Shown piece after piece: positions 16,150-25,905 of a stretch of DNA of 64,000 nucleotides. Numbering within the stretch: the stretch's first letter is position 1; each line of letters opens with the position of its first letter. This DNA is from a bacterium. GTDB taxonomy: Bacteria > Patescibacteriota > Dojkabacteria > GCA-002793355. Location: positions 62,001 through 126,000 of the forward strand of contig JADYZG010000029.1 in the NCBI GenBank assembly GCA_020853235.1. Reading direction: 5' to 3'. The notes beneath the pieces are model-generated. The model saw only the letters and a program-made list of their open reading frames with translations. It was not told the DNA's origin and ran no database searches. The translations under genes were made by a program, and so were the position numbers.

Positions 16150-19100
16150 ATGCAAGACTTTTCAGCAATCAAACTACTTCTTGCCTCACCAGAGGACATT
16201 CTCTCTTGGTCATACGGAGAGGTCCAAACCGCAGAAACAATTAACTATCGAAGCCTTAAAGCTGAACCAGCTGGCTTGATGTGTGAAAGAATTTTCGGTC
16301 CTATCAAGGATTACGAATGTTACTGTGGAAAATACCGCAAGAAGAAATATAAAGGAATCGTCTGTGATAAGTGTGGAGTCGAAATTGCACCAGCAAAAGT
16401 ACGACGAGAAAGAATGGGTCACATCAAGCTTGCAGTTCCAGTCGTTCACGTCTGGTACGCGTACGGTGTTCCAGCAAAACTTGCAATTCTTTTGAACATT
16501 CCATCAAAGAAATTGATTTCAGTTATCTATTACATTCGTTACGTTGTCACTGAAGTTGATAAAGAAAAACAGGCAGAAGCATTAGTCGAAGTTGCAGATC
16601 TTTTGAAGACAGAACTCGAACAGGTTGATAACGACTATGCAGAGCGACTACAGGATCTTGGCGGAAAACTTGCAGCAGCAAAGAAGAAGGCGGAAAGCAA
16701 GAAACTCGCAGATGCAGATCGTGTTGAAGTCGAAAAAGAAGTTGATCTTCTCTCGAAGCAGAACGCACTTATGAAAAAGGAAGTCGTTGATGCAAAAGAA
16801 GAAATCACCAAGAAATACGAAAACCTTAAGGCTCTTGTTGAAGAACTTCACTACAAATCAGTCGTCTCAGAAGAAAGCTATAGGGAATTGGCTCAACTTG
16901 GAACAAAATTCTTTACCGTCGATATGGGTGCTTCAGCAGTTGAAAAATTGCTAGGTGACCTTGATCTTGGCGCTCTTAAGACTCAACTCGAAGATCAGTA
17001 CAACACCACAAAAGGTGCAGCACGAATTCAAGTTGAACGACGACTCAAACTTGTCGAAGGATTCCACAGAAACGGACTTAATCCACAGTGGTTGGTCTTT
17101 AAAGTTGTTCCAGTTCTTCCAGCAGACCTCCGACCAATCGTTGCATTAGCAGGTGGACGTTTCGCAATCTCAGACGTAAACGATCTTTACCGACGAGTCA
17201 TTAACCGAAACAACCGTCTTAAAGAACTTATGGAAATCGGAGCACCAGATATTATCCTCCGAAACGAAAAGCGAATGTTGCAAGAAGCGTTTGACGCATT
17301 GATCGACAACCAGCACCGCTTTAACAAACCAGTTCTTAACCGAATGGGTATTCCTTACAAGTCGCTTACAGAAGGACTTCGAGGTAAAAAAGGACGATTT
17401 CGACGAAACTTACTTGGTAAGCGAGTCGACTACTCAGGACGTGCAGTTATCATTCCAGATACAAACATGTCACTTGAGCAGTGTGGTCTTCCAAAACTTT
17501 TGGCTCTTGAAATGTTCAAACCATTTGTTGTTCACAAAATGATCGCAAAGGGTATTGCAGCAACAATCAAAGAAGCAAAAGATCTGATCGAAGCATACGA
17601 CAGCCGATTGTGGGATATTCTTGAAGAAGTTATCAGCACTCGAACTGTTCTCTTGAACCGACCTCCAACGCTTCACAAATACAACATTCAGGCATTCAAG
17701 CCAATCTTGGTAGAAGGAAGCGCAATCCGTATTAACCAGTTGGTTGGTCCAGGGTATAACGCAGACTTCGACGGTGACCAGATGTCAGTATTCTTGGTCC
17801 TCAGTGATGAAGCACTTGCAGAAACAAAAGATCAAATGCTTTCACGATATAACCTCTTGAAAGTCGCAGACGGTACACCAATCATTTCCTTTGCAAAGGA
17901 CATGGTTCTTGGGTTGTACAACTTGACTACCTTTGATGTGCAATATGTCAAAGATAACGAAGAGGAATATCAACCATACGCAACTCGTTACGATGCAATT
18001 CGAGCTCATTACATGGGAGAATTGCCACTCCGACAACCAGTTCGTGTCTTTATTGATGCAAAGGTTGGAACTGTTGTAACTAGTGCAGGTCGTTTAATCT
18101 TCAACGAATTACTTCCTGATGGATACCGATTCGTAAACGAAATTATGACCAAGAAAGCAGGAAACAATATCTTGCAGGAAATCGTTATTAGCCACACACT
18201 CGAAGAAGCAATTAACTTCCTCGATGAAGCAAAGCGATTATCATTCAAATATGCAACACTTTCTGGATTCACAATGTCTACTACGGATTTGGTAACTTCT
18301 AAGCAAAAGAAAGAAATTATCGAAGAAGGTAAGCAGAAAGAACTCACAATCCAAGAGCAATATCTCATGGGTATGTTAGATGCAAAGGAGAAGGGACGAG
18401 CAGTTATTAAACTCTGGAAGGATATTACAGAAAGACTCTCAAACATGGTTTGGGAAGACCTTACAGAAGAAAACCCATTGAAACTCCAGGTTACTGCAGG
18501 TGCAAACGGAGACAAATCACAGGCAGCGCAGATCCTTGCTATGCAGGGTGTCGTCACTGATCCTATGGGTAACTACGTTCAGTTCCCAATTATTGGTAAC
18601 TATGCAGAAGGTCTGAACTCATACGAATACTTTGTTTCAGCTCGTGGAGCTAGAAAGGGTGCGGTAGACACTGCACTTAAAACAGCACAATCTGGGTATA
18701 TGACTCGTAAACTTACCGATGTCTCACAGGATGTTATTGTCCGAATGGAAGATTGTGGCTACGTTGGCGAAGGTCACGTGGTTAGCAGAACCGATGTTCG
18801 AGACATGCCATTCGACAAGCGAATTATTGGTCGATACCTCGCGCAAGATGTTACCGTAGGTAAAAAGAAACTTGCAGACGCAGGCGATGTTGTCACCGTT
18901 GAACTCGCAGAAGAAATTGACAAAGCTAAAGTCGATGAAATCTGGGTACGCTCACCAATGTTGTGTAAAGCACCAGTTGGTATGTGTGCAAAATGTTACG
19001 GCTATGACTTTGGATTGTATAAAACCGTCGAACTCGGAAAGGCAGTCGGTGTTATTGCAGCCCAATCAATTTCAGAACCTATGACACAGATGACTCTTCG

Positions 19101-20019
19101 AACCTTCCACGCTGGTGGAGTCGGATCTGACATTACTTCTGGTATTCCTAGAATTGTTGAATTGATTGAAGCTCGAGAACCAAAATTCCCAGCATTACTC
19201 GCATCAATTTCTGGAAAAGTTCAGGTTACTGAAAAGAACATCATCATTGCTGGTGAAAAACAGCAAAGAAAAGGCTATGTTGTCCAGGAAAACGACACCG
19301 TTCATGTCGAAGACAAGAAAGAAGTGTCACTTGGCGAAGTTATCTTTACCATGGGTAATGGCAAAGAAGTAAAGGCACCGTTTAGCGGAGAAGTTCAAAT
19401 CAACGGAAATGCAATTTATGTTGTTGGAACGGTCAAGGCACAGGAAACGTTAACAATCCCACCATATGGTGAAGTTTTAGTCCAAAATGGCGACTCTGTT
19501 GAGAGAGGGCAACAACTAACTAGTGGAAGCGTTGATCCAAAGGTTCTTTCAGACTTGAGGGGACTCTATATTGCGCAAAAATATGTCTTGGACGAATGTC
19601 AGCGAGTATTCCTCGATTATGGTGTTAACCTTCGAGATATTCACTTGGAGATTATTACTCGTCAAATGACTAAACTTGCAAAAATTGTTGATGCAGGTGG
19701 CACTGGTTATACACGAGGAACATTTGTTAATAGATTCTTAGCTGACTTCCACAACGAACAACTCGAAAAGAATGAGAAAAAAGCCATGACGTATGTAACG
19801 AGATTGCTCGGTGTTACCGTTATTTCTTTGAATGCAGAGAGTATTCTCGCATCTATGTCCTTCCAAGAACAGGTAAAGGTTCTTTCTGAAGCAGCAGTCG
19901 TCGGACGAACTGACTTCCTCCGCGGTCTGAAGGAGAATGTCATCATTGGACGCTTGATTCCTGTAGGAAAAAGGGCTATAATCAGCGAGATAGATAAACT
20001 TGAAGAACTATCGGTCTAA
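16150..20019 (+). CDS. rpoC: RNA polymerase beta' subunit
   Basis: A 1289-aa beta' subunit. The N-terminal zinc site is C57, C59, C72, C75, and the catalytic NADFDGD is at residues 537-543. A second zinc site includes [13 protein letters not shown] (about residues 936-948) with an upstream Cys in MEDCGY. Residues about 137-238 form a Lys/Glu/Ala-rich predicted coiled coil. It is inserted between the zinc-domain region and the segment resembling firmicute EKEYRAY...MGAEAI, and explains the displaced active site. The stop overlaps the rpsL start (TAATG). Confidence 0.98.
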   Translation: MQDFSAIKLLLASPEDILSWSYGEVQTAETINYRSLKAEPAGLMCERIFGPIKDYECYCGKYRKKKYKGIVCDKCGVEIAPAKVRRERMGHIKLAVPVVHVWYAYGVPAKLAILLNIPSKKLISVIYYIRYVVTEVDKEKQAEALVEVADLLKTELEQVDNDYAERLQDLGGKLAAAKKKAESKKLADADRVEVEKEVDLLSKQNALMKKEVVDAKEEITKKYENLKALVEELHYKSVVSEESYRELAQLGTKFFTVDMGASAVEKLLGDLDLGALKTQLEDQYNTTKGAARIQVERRLKLVEGFHRNGLNPQWLVFKVVPVLPADLRPIVALAGGRFAISDVNDLYRRVINRNNRLKELMEIGAPDIILRNEKRMLQEAFDALIDNQHRFNKPVLNRMGIPYKSLTEGLRGKKGRFRRNLLGKRVDYSGRAVIIPDTNMSLEQCGLPKLLALEMFKPFVVHKMIAKGIAATIKEAKDLIEAYDSRLWDILEEVISTRTVLLNRPPTLHKYNIQAFKPILVEGSAIRINQLVGPGYNADFDGDQMSVFLVLSDEALAETKDQMLSRYNLLKVADGTPIISFAKDMVLGLYNLTTFDVQYVKDNEEEYQPYATRYDAIRAHYMGELPLRQPVRVFIDAKVGTVVTSAGRLIFNELLPDGYRFVNEIMTKKAGNNILQEIVISHTLEEAINFLDEAKRLSFKYATLSGFTMSTTDLVTSKQKKEIIEEGKQKELTIQEQYLMGMLDAKEKGRAVIKLWKDITERLSNMVWEDLTEENPLKLQVTAGANGDKSQAAQILAMQGVVTDPMGNYVQFPIIGNYAEGLNSYEYFVSARGARKGAVDTALKTAQSGYMTRKLTDVSQDVIVRMEDCGYVGEGHVVSRTDVRDMPFDKRIIGRYLAQDVTVGKKKLADAGDVVTVELAEEIDKAKVDEIWVRSPMLCKAPVGMCAKCYGYDFGLYKTVELGKAVGVIAAQSISEPMTQMTLRTFHAGGVGSDITSGIPRIVELIEAREPKFPALLASISGKVQVTEKNIIIAGEKQQRKGYVVQENDTVHVEDKKEVSLGEVIFTMGNGKEVKAPFSGEVQINGNAIYVVGTVKAQETLTIPPYGEVLVQNGDSVERGQQLTSGSVDPKVLSDLRGLYIAQKYVLDECQRVFLDYGVNLRDIHLEIITRQMTKLAKIVDAGGTGYTRGTFVNRFLADFHNEQLEKNEKKAMTYVTRLLGVTVISLNAESILASMSFQEQVKVLSEAAVVGRTDFLRGLKENVIIGRLIPVGKRAIISEIDKLEELSV

Positions 20020-20441
20020 TGCCAACAATTAACCAACTCGTGCGAAAGGGTAGATCCCAGAAACGCGTCAAAAAATCTAAGCGACCTGCATTGGCCTTCT
20101 CGGTCAACAAATTGACGAATAAAATCGTTAAGACAAAGTCACCCTTTAAAAAAGGTGTTTGTTTAAAGGTGTATATTCAAACTCCGAGAAAACCAAACTC
20201 AGCGCAACGAAAAGTAGCAAAAATTCGTCTTTCAAACGGTGCACGCGTTATTGCGTATATCCCAGGTGAAGGACACAACTTGCAGGAACACTCGGTTGTT
20301 ATGATTCGTGGTGGACGACGACCAGACTTACCAGGTGTTAAGTATACGATTGTTCGAGGTACATTTGATACTCAGGGTGTAAAGGATCGAAAACAAGGTC
20401 GCTCACTCTATGGTAAGAAATCAGATAGGGCAGAAGATTAG
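20019..20441 (+). CDS. rpsL: 30S ribosomal protein uS12
   Basis: A 140-aa uS12 with the usual [11 protein letters not shown] start, a basic N-terminal extension, and conserved loops [12 protein letters not shown] and [10 protein letters not shown]. The two classical streptomycin positions differ from E. coli: the first Lys of TPKKPNS is Arg (R57 here), and the Lys of GGRVKDLPG is Pro (P102 here). The decoding-centre role is otherwise conserved. Translation is coupled to rpoC by a one-base overlap. The following gene is rpsG, but fusA and tuf are absent. Confidence 0.97.
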   Translation: MPTINQLVRKGRSQKRVKKSKRPALAFSVNKLTNKIVKTKSPFKKGVCLKVYIQTPRKPNSAQRKVAKIRLSNGARVIAYIPGEGHNLQEHSVVMIRGGRRPDLPGVKYTIVRGTFDTQGVKDRKQGRSLYGKKSDRAED

Positions 20442-20456
20442 TTTAGTATTGAAAAC

Positions 20457-20927
20457 ATGAGAGGAAAAAAAGTATCACTCGCAAGAAAAACCCAACCAGA
20501 CCCACGATACGGCTCTGCAACGATTACCAAGTTTATCAATTACATGATGCTTGATGGGCAAAAAGCAACCTCAACGAAAATTGTTTACGAAGCGCTTGAA
20601 GATGCAGCAAAAACACTCAAAGTTGAAGTCAAAGACGTTATGGATCAAGTAATCGCAAATGTTATGCCAAAACTTGAAGTTCGTTCACGCAGAATTGGTG
20701 GCGCAAACTATCAAGTCCCAGTACCCGTTCCAGAACACCGTGGTGTTGCACTCGCACTCAAATGGATTGCCACTGTCGTTCGCGAAAAACAGGGAAAACC
20801 AGTTGCAAAATTTCTTGCTGAAGAATTAATGGCCGGATACAAAAACGAAGGTGCAGCAGTAAAAAAACGAGAAATGATAGAGAAGATGGCGGAAGCAAAT
20901 AAGGCATTTGCACAATTTAAATGGTAG
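20457..20927 (+). CDS. rpsG: 30S ribosomal protein uS7
   Basis: A 156-aa uS7, full length for the family. It has the conserved DPRYGS and VEVRSRRIGGANYQVP segments and a normal helical C-terminus. It binds the 3' major domain of 16S rRNA and nucleates head assembly. It lies 15 bases after rpsL in the same unit. Confidence 0.97.
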   Translation: MRGKKVSLARKTQPDPRYGSATITKFINYMMLDGQKATSTKIVYEALEDAAKTLKVEVKDVMDQVIANVMPKLEVRSRRIGGANYQVPVPVPEHRGVALALKWIATVVREKQGKPVAKFLAEELMAGYKNEGAAVKKREMIEKMAEANKAFAQFKW

Positions 20928-20984
20928 AGTTTGCATTACGAGCTACGAGCTAAGTAGCTAAAATAAAGAATTAAAGCAAAAATT

Positions 20985-21644
20985 ATGATTGAACTAAAAG
21001 CACAAACAAGAACAGTCGTTGGAAAAAAGAACCGAGGACTTCTTGCACAAGGTATTGCTCCAGGGAGCATTAGCCGAGCAGGGGCAGAAACTGTTCTTAT
21101 ACAAGCTGATCAAACAGCATTACTTGCTTTATCTCGTGCGTCAAACTCAGAAGTAATCAACCTTACTGTGGACGAAAAAGATACCTATACTACAGTTGCA
21201 TCAGAGTTGTATGTTAACCCATTGAACAATAAGGTTGAAGCCTTTTCTTTGACAGAACTTACGCCAAAATCACACGTTACTGTTCGAGTTCCTATCGTTA
21301 CCGAAGGAGTTTCTCCAGCAGTAAAGAACAACCTCGGTGTTTTGATTATGAACTTACCAGAACTTCGAATCACCGCAAATAGCGAAAATATCATTGACAA
21401 GATTGTTATTGATATCTCAACATTAGCAGATGTCGGTGCACGTGTCTTGGTTTCAGAATTGCCAGGAATTGAGAAAATCAAACTTGCAAGTGAGAAAGAT
21501 CGAACATTAACCGTTGTTACCGTCCGACCACTCCAGAAAGTTGAAGTGTTTTTGAGAACAGAAGCCGACGCAGCAACACCTGTAGAAGGTGAAGCAGGCG
21601 CAACTCCAGAAGGAGAAACGACTCCAGCGGAAGAGGCGAAATAA
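20985..21644 (+). CDS. rplY: 50S ribosomal protein bL25 (Ctc/TL5 form)
   Basis: A 219-aa protein with an N-terminal 5S rRNA-binding beta-barrel (TRTVVGKKNRGLL, PGSISRAG) and a C-terminal Ctc/TL5 domain (VRVPIVTEG, IVIDISTLADVG). A Glu/Ala/Thr-rich tail follows. The two-domain length matches the general-stress/Ctc type rather than the 94-aa E. coli form. It follows uS7 by 57 bases and takes the place where fusA/tuf usually lie in the str operon. Confidence 0.93.
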   Translation: MIELKAQTRTVVGKKNRGLLAQGIAPGSISRAGAETVLIQADQTALLALSRASNSEVINLTVDEKDTYTTVASELYVNPLNNKVEAFSLTELTPKSHVTVRVPIVTEGVSPAVKNNLGVLIMNLPELRITANSENIIDKIVIDISTLADVGARVLVSELPGIEKIKLASEKDRTLTVVTVRPLQKVEVFLRTEADAATPVEGEAGATPEGETTPAEEAK

Positions 21645-21670
21645 AAGATTCAATTTTTGTTATCGAAACA

Positions 21671-22069
21671 ATGTCAGCGAGTCGAATACAAAAAATCGGT
21701 GTTTTCTTGGGTGATCCAGACGCAAATGGCGGGATAATCGAAGCACTTGAGAAAGAATTTCCTGGTGCGACTTTAAATATATATGGTCCAGATAGAGCTT
21801 TGGAAGCAATGAGGTTTGTAGTCCAAGTCTTTTTGGGGAAAGAGAAAGTTGATTTTTTTATTCATGATAGTGGTGGTAGGCAGCCAGTATCGTTTGCTAA
21901 GAAACAAAAGGGCTTGCAAAGGTTAGGTGTTCCGCTTTTTCTGCTTGGTACAGGTGAACTCTCAGATTTAGGAATTCCAGTAGAAGGTGAGAACATGAGC
22001 GAAATTGCTGGCAAGATTAGAGTAAAGATGGGTTTGCCTGCGAGAAATAGTGGTCCGGAGAAGGAGTAA
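21671..22069 (+). CDS. Unrecognised small protein downstream of bL25
   Basis: A 132-aa soluble protein with a possible Rossmann-like pattern: strand KIGVFLGDP, helix, strand LNIYGP, helix, VDFFIHDSGG, then GVPLFLLGTGE. It has the rhythm of a receiver-like alpha/beta domain, but no catalytic motif is visible and I do not recognise the family. It is 26 bases after bL25 and is probably cotranscribed with it. Confidence 0.6.
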   Translation: MSASRIQKIGVFLGDPDANGGIIEALEKEFPGATLNIYGPDRALEAMRFVVQVFLGKEKVDFFIHDSGGRQPVSFAKKQKGLQRLGVPLFLLGTGELSDLGIPVEGENMSEIAGKIRVKMGLPARNSGPEKE

Positions 22070-22172
22070 AAGTAGAGCAATGCTTGTTCTAGGGGTTTAT
22101 AATAAATCTACTTAATCCGCCACCATTTTTGTTTCTTTTCACGTGATGCTTTAAAATGGTTTGCCTGTAAGA

Positions 22173-22213
22173 TATACTTGTCTCGAGTCAGGTCCAGTAC
22201 CCTCTCTGACTCG
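22173..22213 (+). promoter_or_regulatory. Promoter and 5' UTR hairpin upstream of NUDIX gene
   Basis: TATACT (22173-22178) is followed by a perfect 8-bp inverted repeat, CGAGTCAG (22184-22191) and CTGACTCG (22206-22213), with a 14-base loop. The hairpin would sit at the very 5' end of the transcript, whose coding start is near 22241. This long structured leader is unusual in a window where most first genes appear leaderless. Confidence 0.5.
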
Positions 22214-22240
22214 TTAATTCTTTATTTCGGTAAATATTAT

Positions 22241-22834
22241 GGCAAGTTTCGACAAAGAAATCTTCTGTATAAAGAAAGCTGTTTTTTTCGTGATACTAAT
22301 TGGCGGGGTTTTTATAGCGAAGATAAGGAGCTTTATTACAATCGTCTGCTCAACGAATCTGAATTTCGACTTCGCGCGATTTTAGAAGAAGATAAAACGT
22401 ATCTTCAAGTGATTCCACAAGTAATATTGCGACATGAAGGTAAGTATTTTCTCCACAGGCAAGTCAAGCGAAACGAAGCTCGTTTGAATTCGCTTTGCCC
22501 GTTGTTTTTGGGTGGTCATGTTGCTGAAGTGGAGTTAGACAAAAACTCTTCAGAAGATTATATTCAACAAGCATTGAATCGAGAAATTGCCGAAGAAGTC
22601 ACGATGAATGCGAAAATCATAAATAAAACGTTTCTTGGCCTTATCTACCTTGACGATAATGAGGTAAATAGCGTTCATATTGGGGTTGCATATATCTTTG
22701 ATGTTGATGGCGAAGACGTCAAAGTACGCGAAGAAGGTTTGGAAACAATCGGCTGGGTTGATAAAAAGTACCTACAAGAACACATCGAAGAGTTGACGTA
22801 TTGGTCGAGGATTGTTGTTGATTCATTAGAGTAA
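22241..22834 (+). pseudogene. NUDIX hydrolase with an apparent frameshift at a T7 run
   Basis: The main frame (ending 22834) contains a NUDIX-like domain with LFLGGHVAEVELDKN, LNREIAEEV and a C-terminal WVDKKYLQ. The normal-looking N-terminus MASFDKEIFCIKK is encoded in a different frame from an ATG at 22241. The two join if one T is added to the seven-T run near 22284-22290. An alternative TTG start at 22179 in the main frame would lie in the hairpin leader and give an atypical N-terminus. I therefore infer a real or sequencing frameshift. NUDIX enzymes hydrolyse nucleoside diphosphate-linked compounds; the substrate is unknown. Confidence 0.65.
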
Positions 22835-22862
22835 ATCTTCTAGGTAAATTCAGGAAAAATGG

Positions 22863-22868
22863 TATAAT
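22863..22868 (+). promoter_or_regulatory. -10 box of tRNA-Ala
   Basis: A perfect TATAAT 13 bases before the first base of tRNA-Ala. No clear -35 was identified. Confidence 0.5.
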
Positions 22869-22881
22869 CCCTTACGTTATT

Positions 22882-22955
22882 GGGCCTGTAGCTCAGTTTG
22901 GTAGAGCACTTCATTCGCATTGAAGGGGTCAGGGGTTCGACTCCCCTCAGGTCCA
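22882..22955 (+). tRNA. tRNA-Ala(CGC)
   Basis: A complete cloverleaf: acceptor GGGCCTG pairs with CAGGTCC (one wobble), D-arm AGCTCAGTTTGGTAGAGC, anticodon loop TTCGCAT (anticodon CGC), T-arm GGGGTTCGACTCCCC, discriminator A at 22955, no encoded CCA. Its 3' end is repeated at 23101-23113. Confidence 0.93.
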
Positions 22956-23113
22956 TTGGCTGTGTACTCTGGTGCAGCCAGAGAGTACAGCCAAAGAAAC
23001 AGAGAGTCGAGCCGTAGGTTCTATTTCGAACCCATTGGATTCGCGATAAAAAAAGTGAGAAATATAAGCCATTTAAAGAAAAGAAGTAGTCGTCATTCTT
23101 CCCTCAGGTCTAT
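22944..23113 (+). mobile_element. Short insertion bounded by a copy of the tRNA-Ala 3' end
   Basis: CCCTCAGGTCCAT (22944-22956, tRNA 3' end) recurs as CCCTCAGGTCTAT at 23101-23113, 12 of 13 bases identical. The 144 bases between have no gene. They begin with an imperfect long hairpin (TTGGCTGT... to ...ACAGCCAA, about 22956-22996) and include a T-arm-like inverted repeat GGTTC/GAACC (about 23017-23033). The arrangement is that of an integration scar or a miniature non-autonomous element using the tRNA as attachment site. Confidence 0.5.
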
Positions 23114-23155
23114 GTTACTCCCTGTGCCATTAATTGTGGGAGGTAAACGCCATTT

Positions 23156-23752
23156 TTATTTAATCGAAGAACCTGATTTTTTGGCGCCGAATTTGAATTG
23201 AACGAGGCCAAAAATGAGCGCGTTCACGACTAAAATGTAGATAATAAACCCACTATTAGCAAAGGTTAATGATGACATAGTCAACAATGTAAGAATCACG
23301 CCAATAGAGGTAGCTAGCCACGGCCATGCAATTTCTGTTTCAGGATACTTATATGCTTTGATTATTGTAGGCAAAGCTGCCAAACCATCTGCGACAATAC
23401 TAAAGAATATTGCCACATTCCCGACTTTAGTTATTAGCCATATAATTAGGCCTAAAATCGAAAGGATTCCACAGATTAAATCTTGTCTTGTAATTTTCCA
23501 TTCCGCTTCTTTGTTCACAAAAGATGCAGCAAAGATAAGCAATGGTAGGAAGCCCACACTAAACGTCATTAATGATTCAAGCCCAACTCCCTGTTTCATC
23601 TGTGCAAAAAAGGCAATAAATGGCGCAATCGACCACAGAAGAAATGAAACTTTATTAGGCTTAACTTTTCCTTTTACTGTATCCACAAGATACGCGAGAG
23701 AACCGATTGTTCCTATTAACGTCCCTATAATAATGAAGTTCTGATGTAACAT
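23156..23752 (-). CDS. Unrecognised seven-helix-type membrane protein (PQ-loop-like)
   Basis: A 198-aa protein with six or seven hydrophobic segments and short loops. Its first half contains KPNKVSFLLWSIAPFIAFFAQ-like features, in which a PN-x-VSF-x-LW pattern recalls PQ-loop/SemiSWEET-type membrane proteins. This similarity is by eye and weak. TATAAT (23758-23763) is exactly five bases before the ATG at 23752, so the message should be leaderless. It has no obvious operon partner. Confidence 0.6.
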   Translation of the reverse strand: MLHQNFIIIGTLIGTIGSLAYLVDTVKGKVKPNKVSFLLWSIAPFIAFFAQMKQGVGLESLMTFSVGFLPLLIFAASFVNKEAEWKITRQDLICGILSILGLIIWLITKVGNVAIFFSIVADGLAALPTIIKAYKYPETEIAWPWLATSIGVILTLLTMSSLTFANSGFIIYILVVNALIFGLVQFKFGAKKSGSSIK

Positions 23753-23842
23753 GTGGAATTATATCATTGATCGTATACTTGTACGATCAGACAGGTACAA
23801 ATGATACTCAAAACAGAATTTCTCTGCCAGCTCTTTCAATGG

Positions 23843-24605
23843 CTAGACCCCTTTTGTCTCTTTCTCGAAAAACTCAAAAATTCTCAGCAATGTTCCTTGC
23901 GTGAATGTGTGCCCAATATCTGGAGGACTTTCTAAACGGTAAGATGTTTTATGGTCAGCGAGGTATTGCGCATAGTTTAGAAATCTTTCATAGGCAGTTT
24001 TTCCTAATACCGATTTGAAAGTGCCTAGTTTATTTGCGTTGAATACTCGTACCTCATAGAACAAAGGATCATTTTCGTCTTTGTTATCGAGGATACCTTT
24101 GTACAAATAGGTTGGTATCTTCAGAAATGCCTCCTTGTTAAAGTGATTACCAGTTATGTCATTAATCTTTCCAATGCCAAACGGATAGGGAAGCTCGACA
24201 CCGTCTATTTGTTCCTCTGGATAAATGAAATTGCCGCACAATGTTACTGCAACGGCAGCAGTCATATCTGGATAGAGCAGTGCAAACCGATTGCTAGTGC
24301 GCCCCCTGCTGAAACACCTCCAACGAGGAATTTTTCCATGACCTTGTACTGTGATTTCCTCAAGACAGTTTGTACGTGCGTGAGCATTTTATCTCGTCCG
24401 CAGTTCCCTGTTTGATGTTTGCAATCATTTCGTCGTAAGTGATATCTCGTTCACTTCCGTGCCCCCAAAGCAAAATTTTGTAAGTAATATTTTTTTCTAG
24501 ATTATTTGGAAGGACTACGTGATAGGCAAACCGACTAACTCTTTGTAACTCAACTTCAGGTGATACGTGAATATTATTTTTGTACACGGTTTCTATTGTT
24601 GCCAC
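23843..24605 (-). pseudogene. Decayed alpha/beta hydrolase, two frameshifts
   Basis: Three successive minus-strand frames make one alpha/beta-hydrolase. The first (from GTG 24605) has ILLWGHGSERDITYDEM. The middle frame has the nucleophile elbow GGVSAGGALA. The last (from about 24265 to 23843) has GILDNKDENDP (probable acid) and IGHTFTQG (probable catalytic His). Frame changes lie near 24376-24385 and near 24290. All three catalytic elements survive, so decay is recent or the shifts are sequence errors. GATAAT lies five bases before the GTG. Confidence 0.75.
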
Positions 24606-24653
24606 TACATATTATCTCTGTATTTTCAGATAATAACAATGCTATAATCGATT

Positions 24654-25328
24654 ATGAAAACAATAGACTATGCAAAAGCACTCTCTTGGTATGTGAACGA
24701 CAAAAAGTTCTGGCCAACGGTTTTAACAATTTCTTTGTATATCTTCTCATGTGTTTTGTTATTGCCTGTTTTTTACGTTTTGCCAGTACTAACAGGTTAT
24801 TCACTCAAACTTATCCGTAATATTCAAGAGGGTAAGTATGAATTACCTGAACTCGAAAGTGGTTATTGGAAAGAGGGAGTAATGGTGCTTCTTGTAACAT
24901 TCGCATTTTATCTTCTGGTAGGCATTGTAGTAAGTGGTGTTATCGCAGTTTCTCAGATAACGACTCATGTGGTAAGAGAATATTCTCACTTCGGTGGTGC
25001 TTTATTGAGATTGGGCACGTATATGGTGAGTCTAGTGCTGCAATCGACAGTATCTCTTGTTTTCCCATTAATTTCGTTTGTTGCATATAGCATTTATGCT
25101 AAAACTCGCAATCTGAACAGCATGTTTATGGCAAGTAATTATAAGCAAATTTGGGAGAGTAACAGATGGAATGTTGTTATCTCTTATGGGCTTTATTTCA
25201 CTGCAACTTCTGCACTTGGGGCAATTGGCCTGCTTGCTTGCTGTGTTGGTATACTTCCGGCTCTGGCCATTTCAATGTTTCTTATGGCAGGCTTTGCTGG
25301 GCAGTTGGATACAAAAGGCGTTAGTTAG
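24654..25328 (+). CDS. DUF4013-like membrane protein
   Basis: A 224-aa protein with about five hydrophobic segments. The early motif LTGYSLKLIRNIQEGKYELPELE, with its GY-x-x-x-x-x-RN and ELP-E pattern after the first helix, matches the DUF4013 family of bacterial/archaeal membrane proteins of unknown function. TATAAT (24643-24648) is exactly five bases before the ATG. It is divergent from the hydrolase pseudogene and converges with 25321-25851, overlapping it by eight bases. Confidence 0.75.
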   Translation: MKTIDYAKALSWYVNDKKFWPTVLTISLYIFSCVLLLPVFYVLPVLTGYSLKLIRNIQEGKYELPELESGYWKEGVMVLLVTFAFYLLVGIVVSGVIAVSQITTHVVREYSHFGGALLRLGTYMVSLVLQSTVSLVFPLISFVAYSIYAKTRNLNSMFMASNYKQIWESNRWNVVISYGLYFTATSALGAIGLLACCVGILPALAISMFLMAGFAGQLDTKGVS

Positions 25329-25851
25329 AAGTACGTTCAATTCTAATTCTTGCGATGGCGATAGTTGAGCTCACTTCAGTTACTTTACCATCACTATAAT
25401 TATGCTGATTAATCGTACTATCTCCTCTTCTTGTGATACCAAATGCCGCATCGCCGATTTGTGGAAATAACCGAACAGGGTAATAGGCTCTGTCGTTTGG
25501 TTTGCCTACAGGGGGAAAATACATCAAGCACGTTTGGTAATCATACTTCCATATTTCACCGTAAGTAGCAAAAGATTCTGGTTCACTGAAGACGCCATGA
25601 AATGGTAATTTTACAATACGAATATTATCTCGAGGCTCTTGCATTGCAAGAGTAAGAAAATTTGATGTAGTAGTATCCGTTATTGAATTAAAAAATGTGA
25701 TTACTCCTATTTTTCGCCCGTCTGCACCAGTTTTTTTATAGCGGTAAGTGTTTTCTTCATGATCGAAAGTAAAAAATCTTGTATCCTCTGGACGATTCCC
25801 AGAAATCGTAAATGAATTTGGAAGTTCTAGTTCACTCGATCTGTTTGGCAT
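25321..25851 (-). CDS. Unrecognised soluble protein
   Basis: A 176-aa protein, beta-rich in appearance, with no signal peptide or membrane helix. It begins MPNRSSELELPNSF and ends with a strand-rich IAIARIRIERTSN. No family is recognised. TATAAT lies exactly five bases before the ATG at 25851, which strongly supports the start. Its 3' end overlaps the convergent DUF4013 gene by eight bases. Confidence 0.6.
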   Translation of the reverse strand: MPNRSSELELPNSFTISGNRPEDTRFFTFDHEENTYRYKKTGADGRKIGVITFFNSITDTTTSNFLTLAMQEPRDNIRIVKLPFHGVFSEPESFATYGEIWKYDYQTCLMYFPPVGKPNDRAYYPVRLFPQIGDAAFGITRRGDSTINQHNYSDGKVTEVSSTIAIARIRIERTSN

Positions 25852-25905
25852 TACGTATTATACCATTCTCTCGTAATTTCTAATAATCTAGTGCGGAAAT
25901 CCTAC

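Noticed and set aside
22920-23201. 93-codon open frame beginning in tRNA-Ala
   Set aside because: It starts inside the tRNA, runs through the hairpin-rich insertion and has no coding character.
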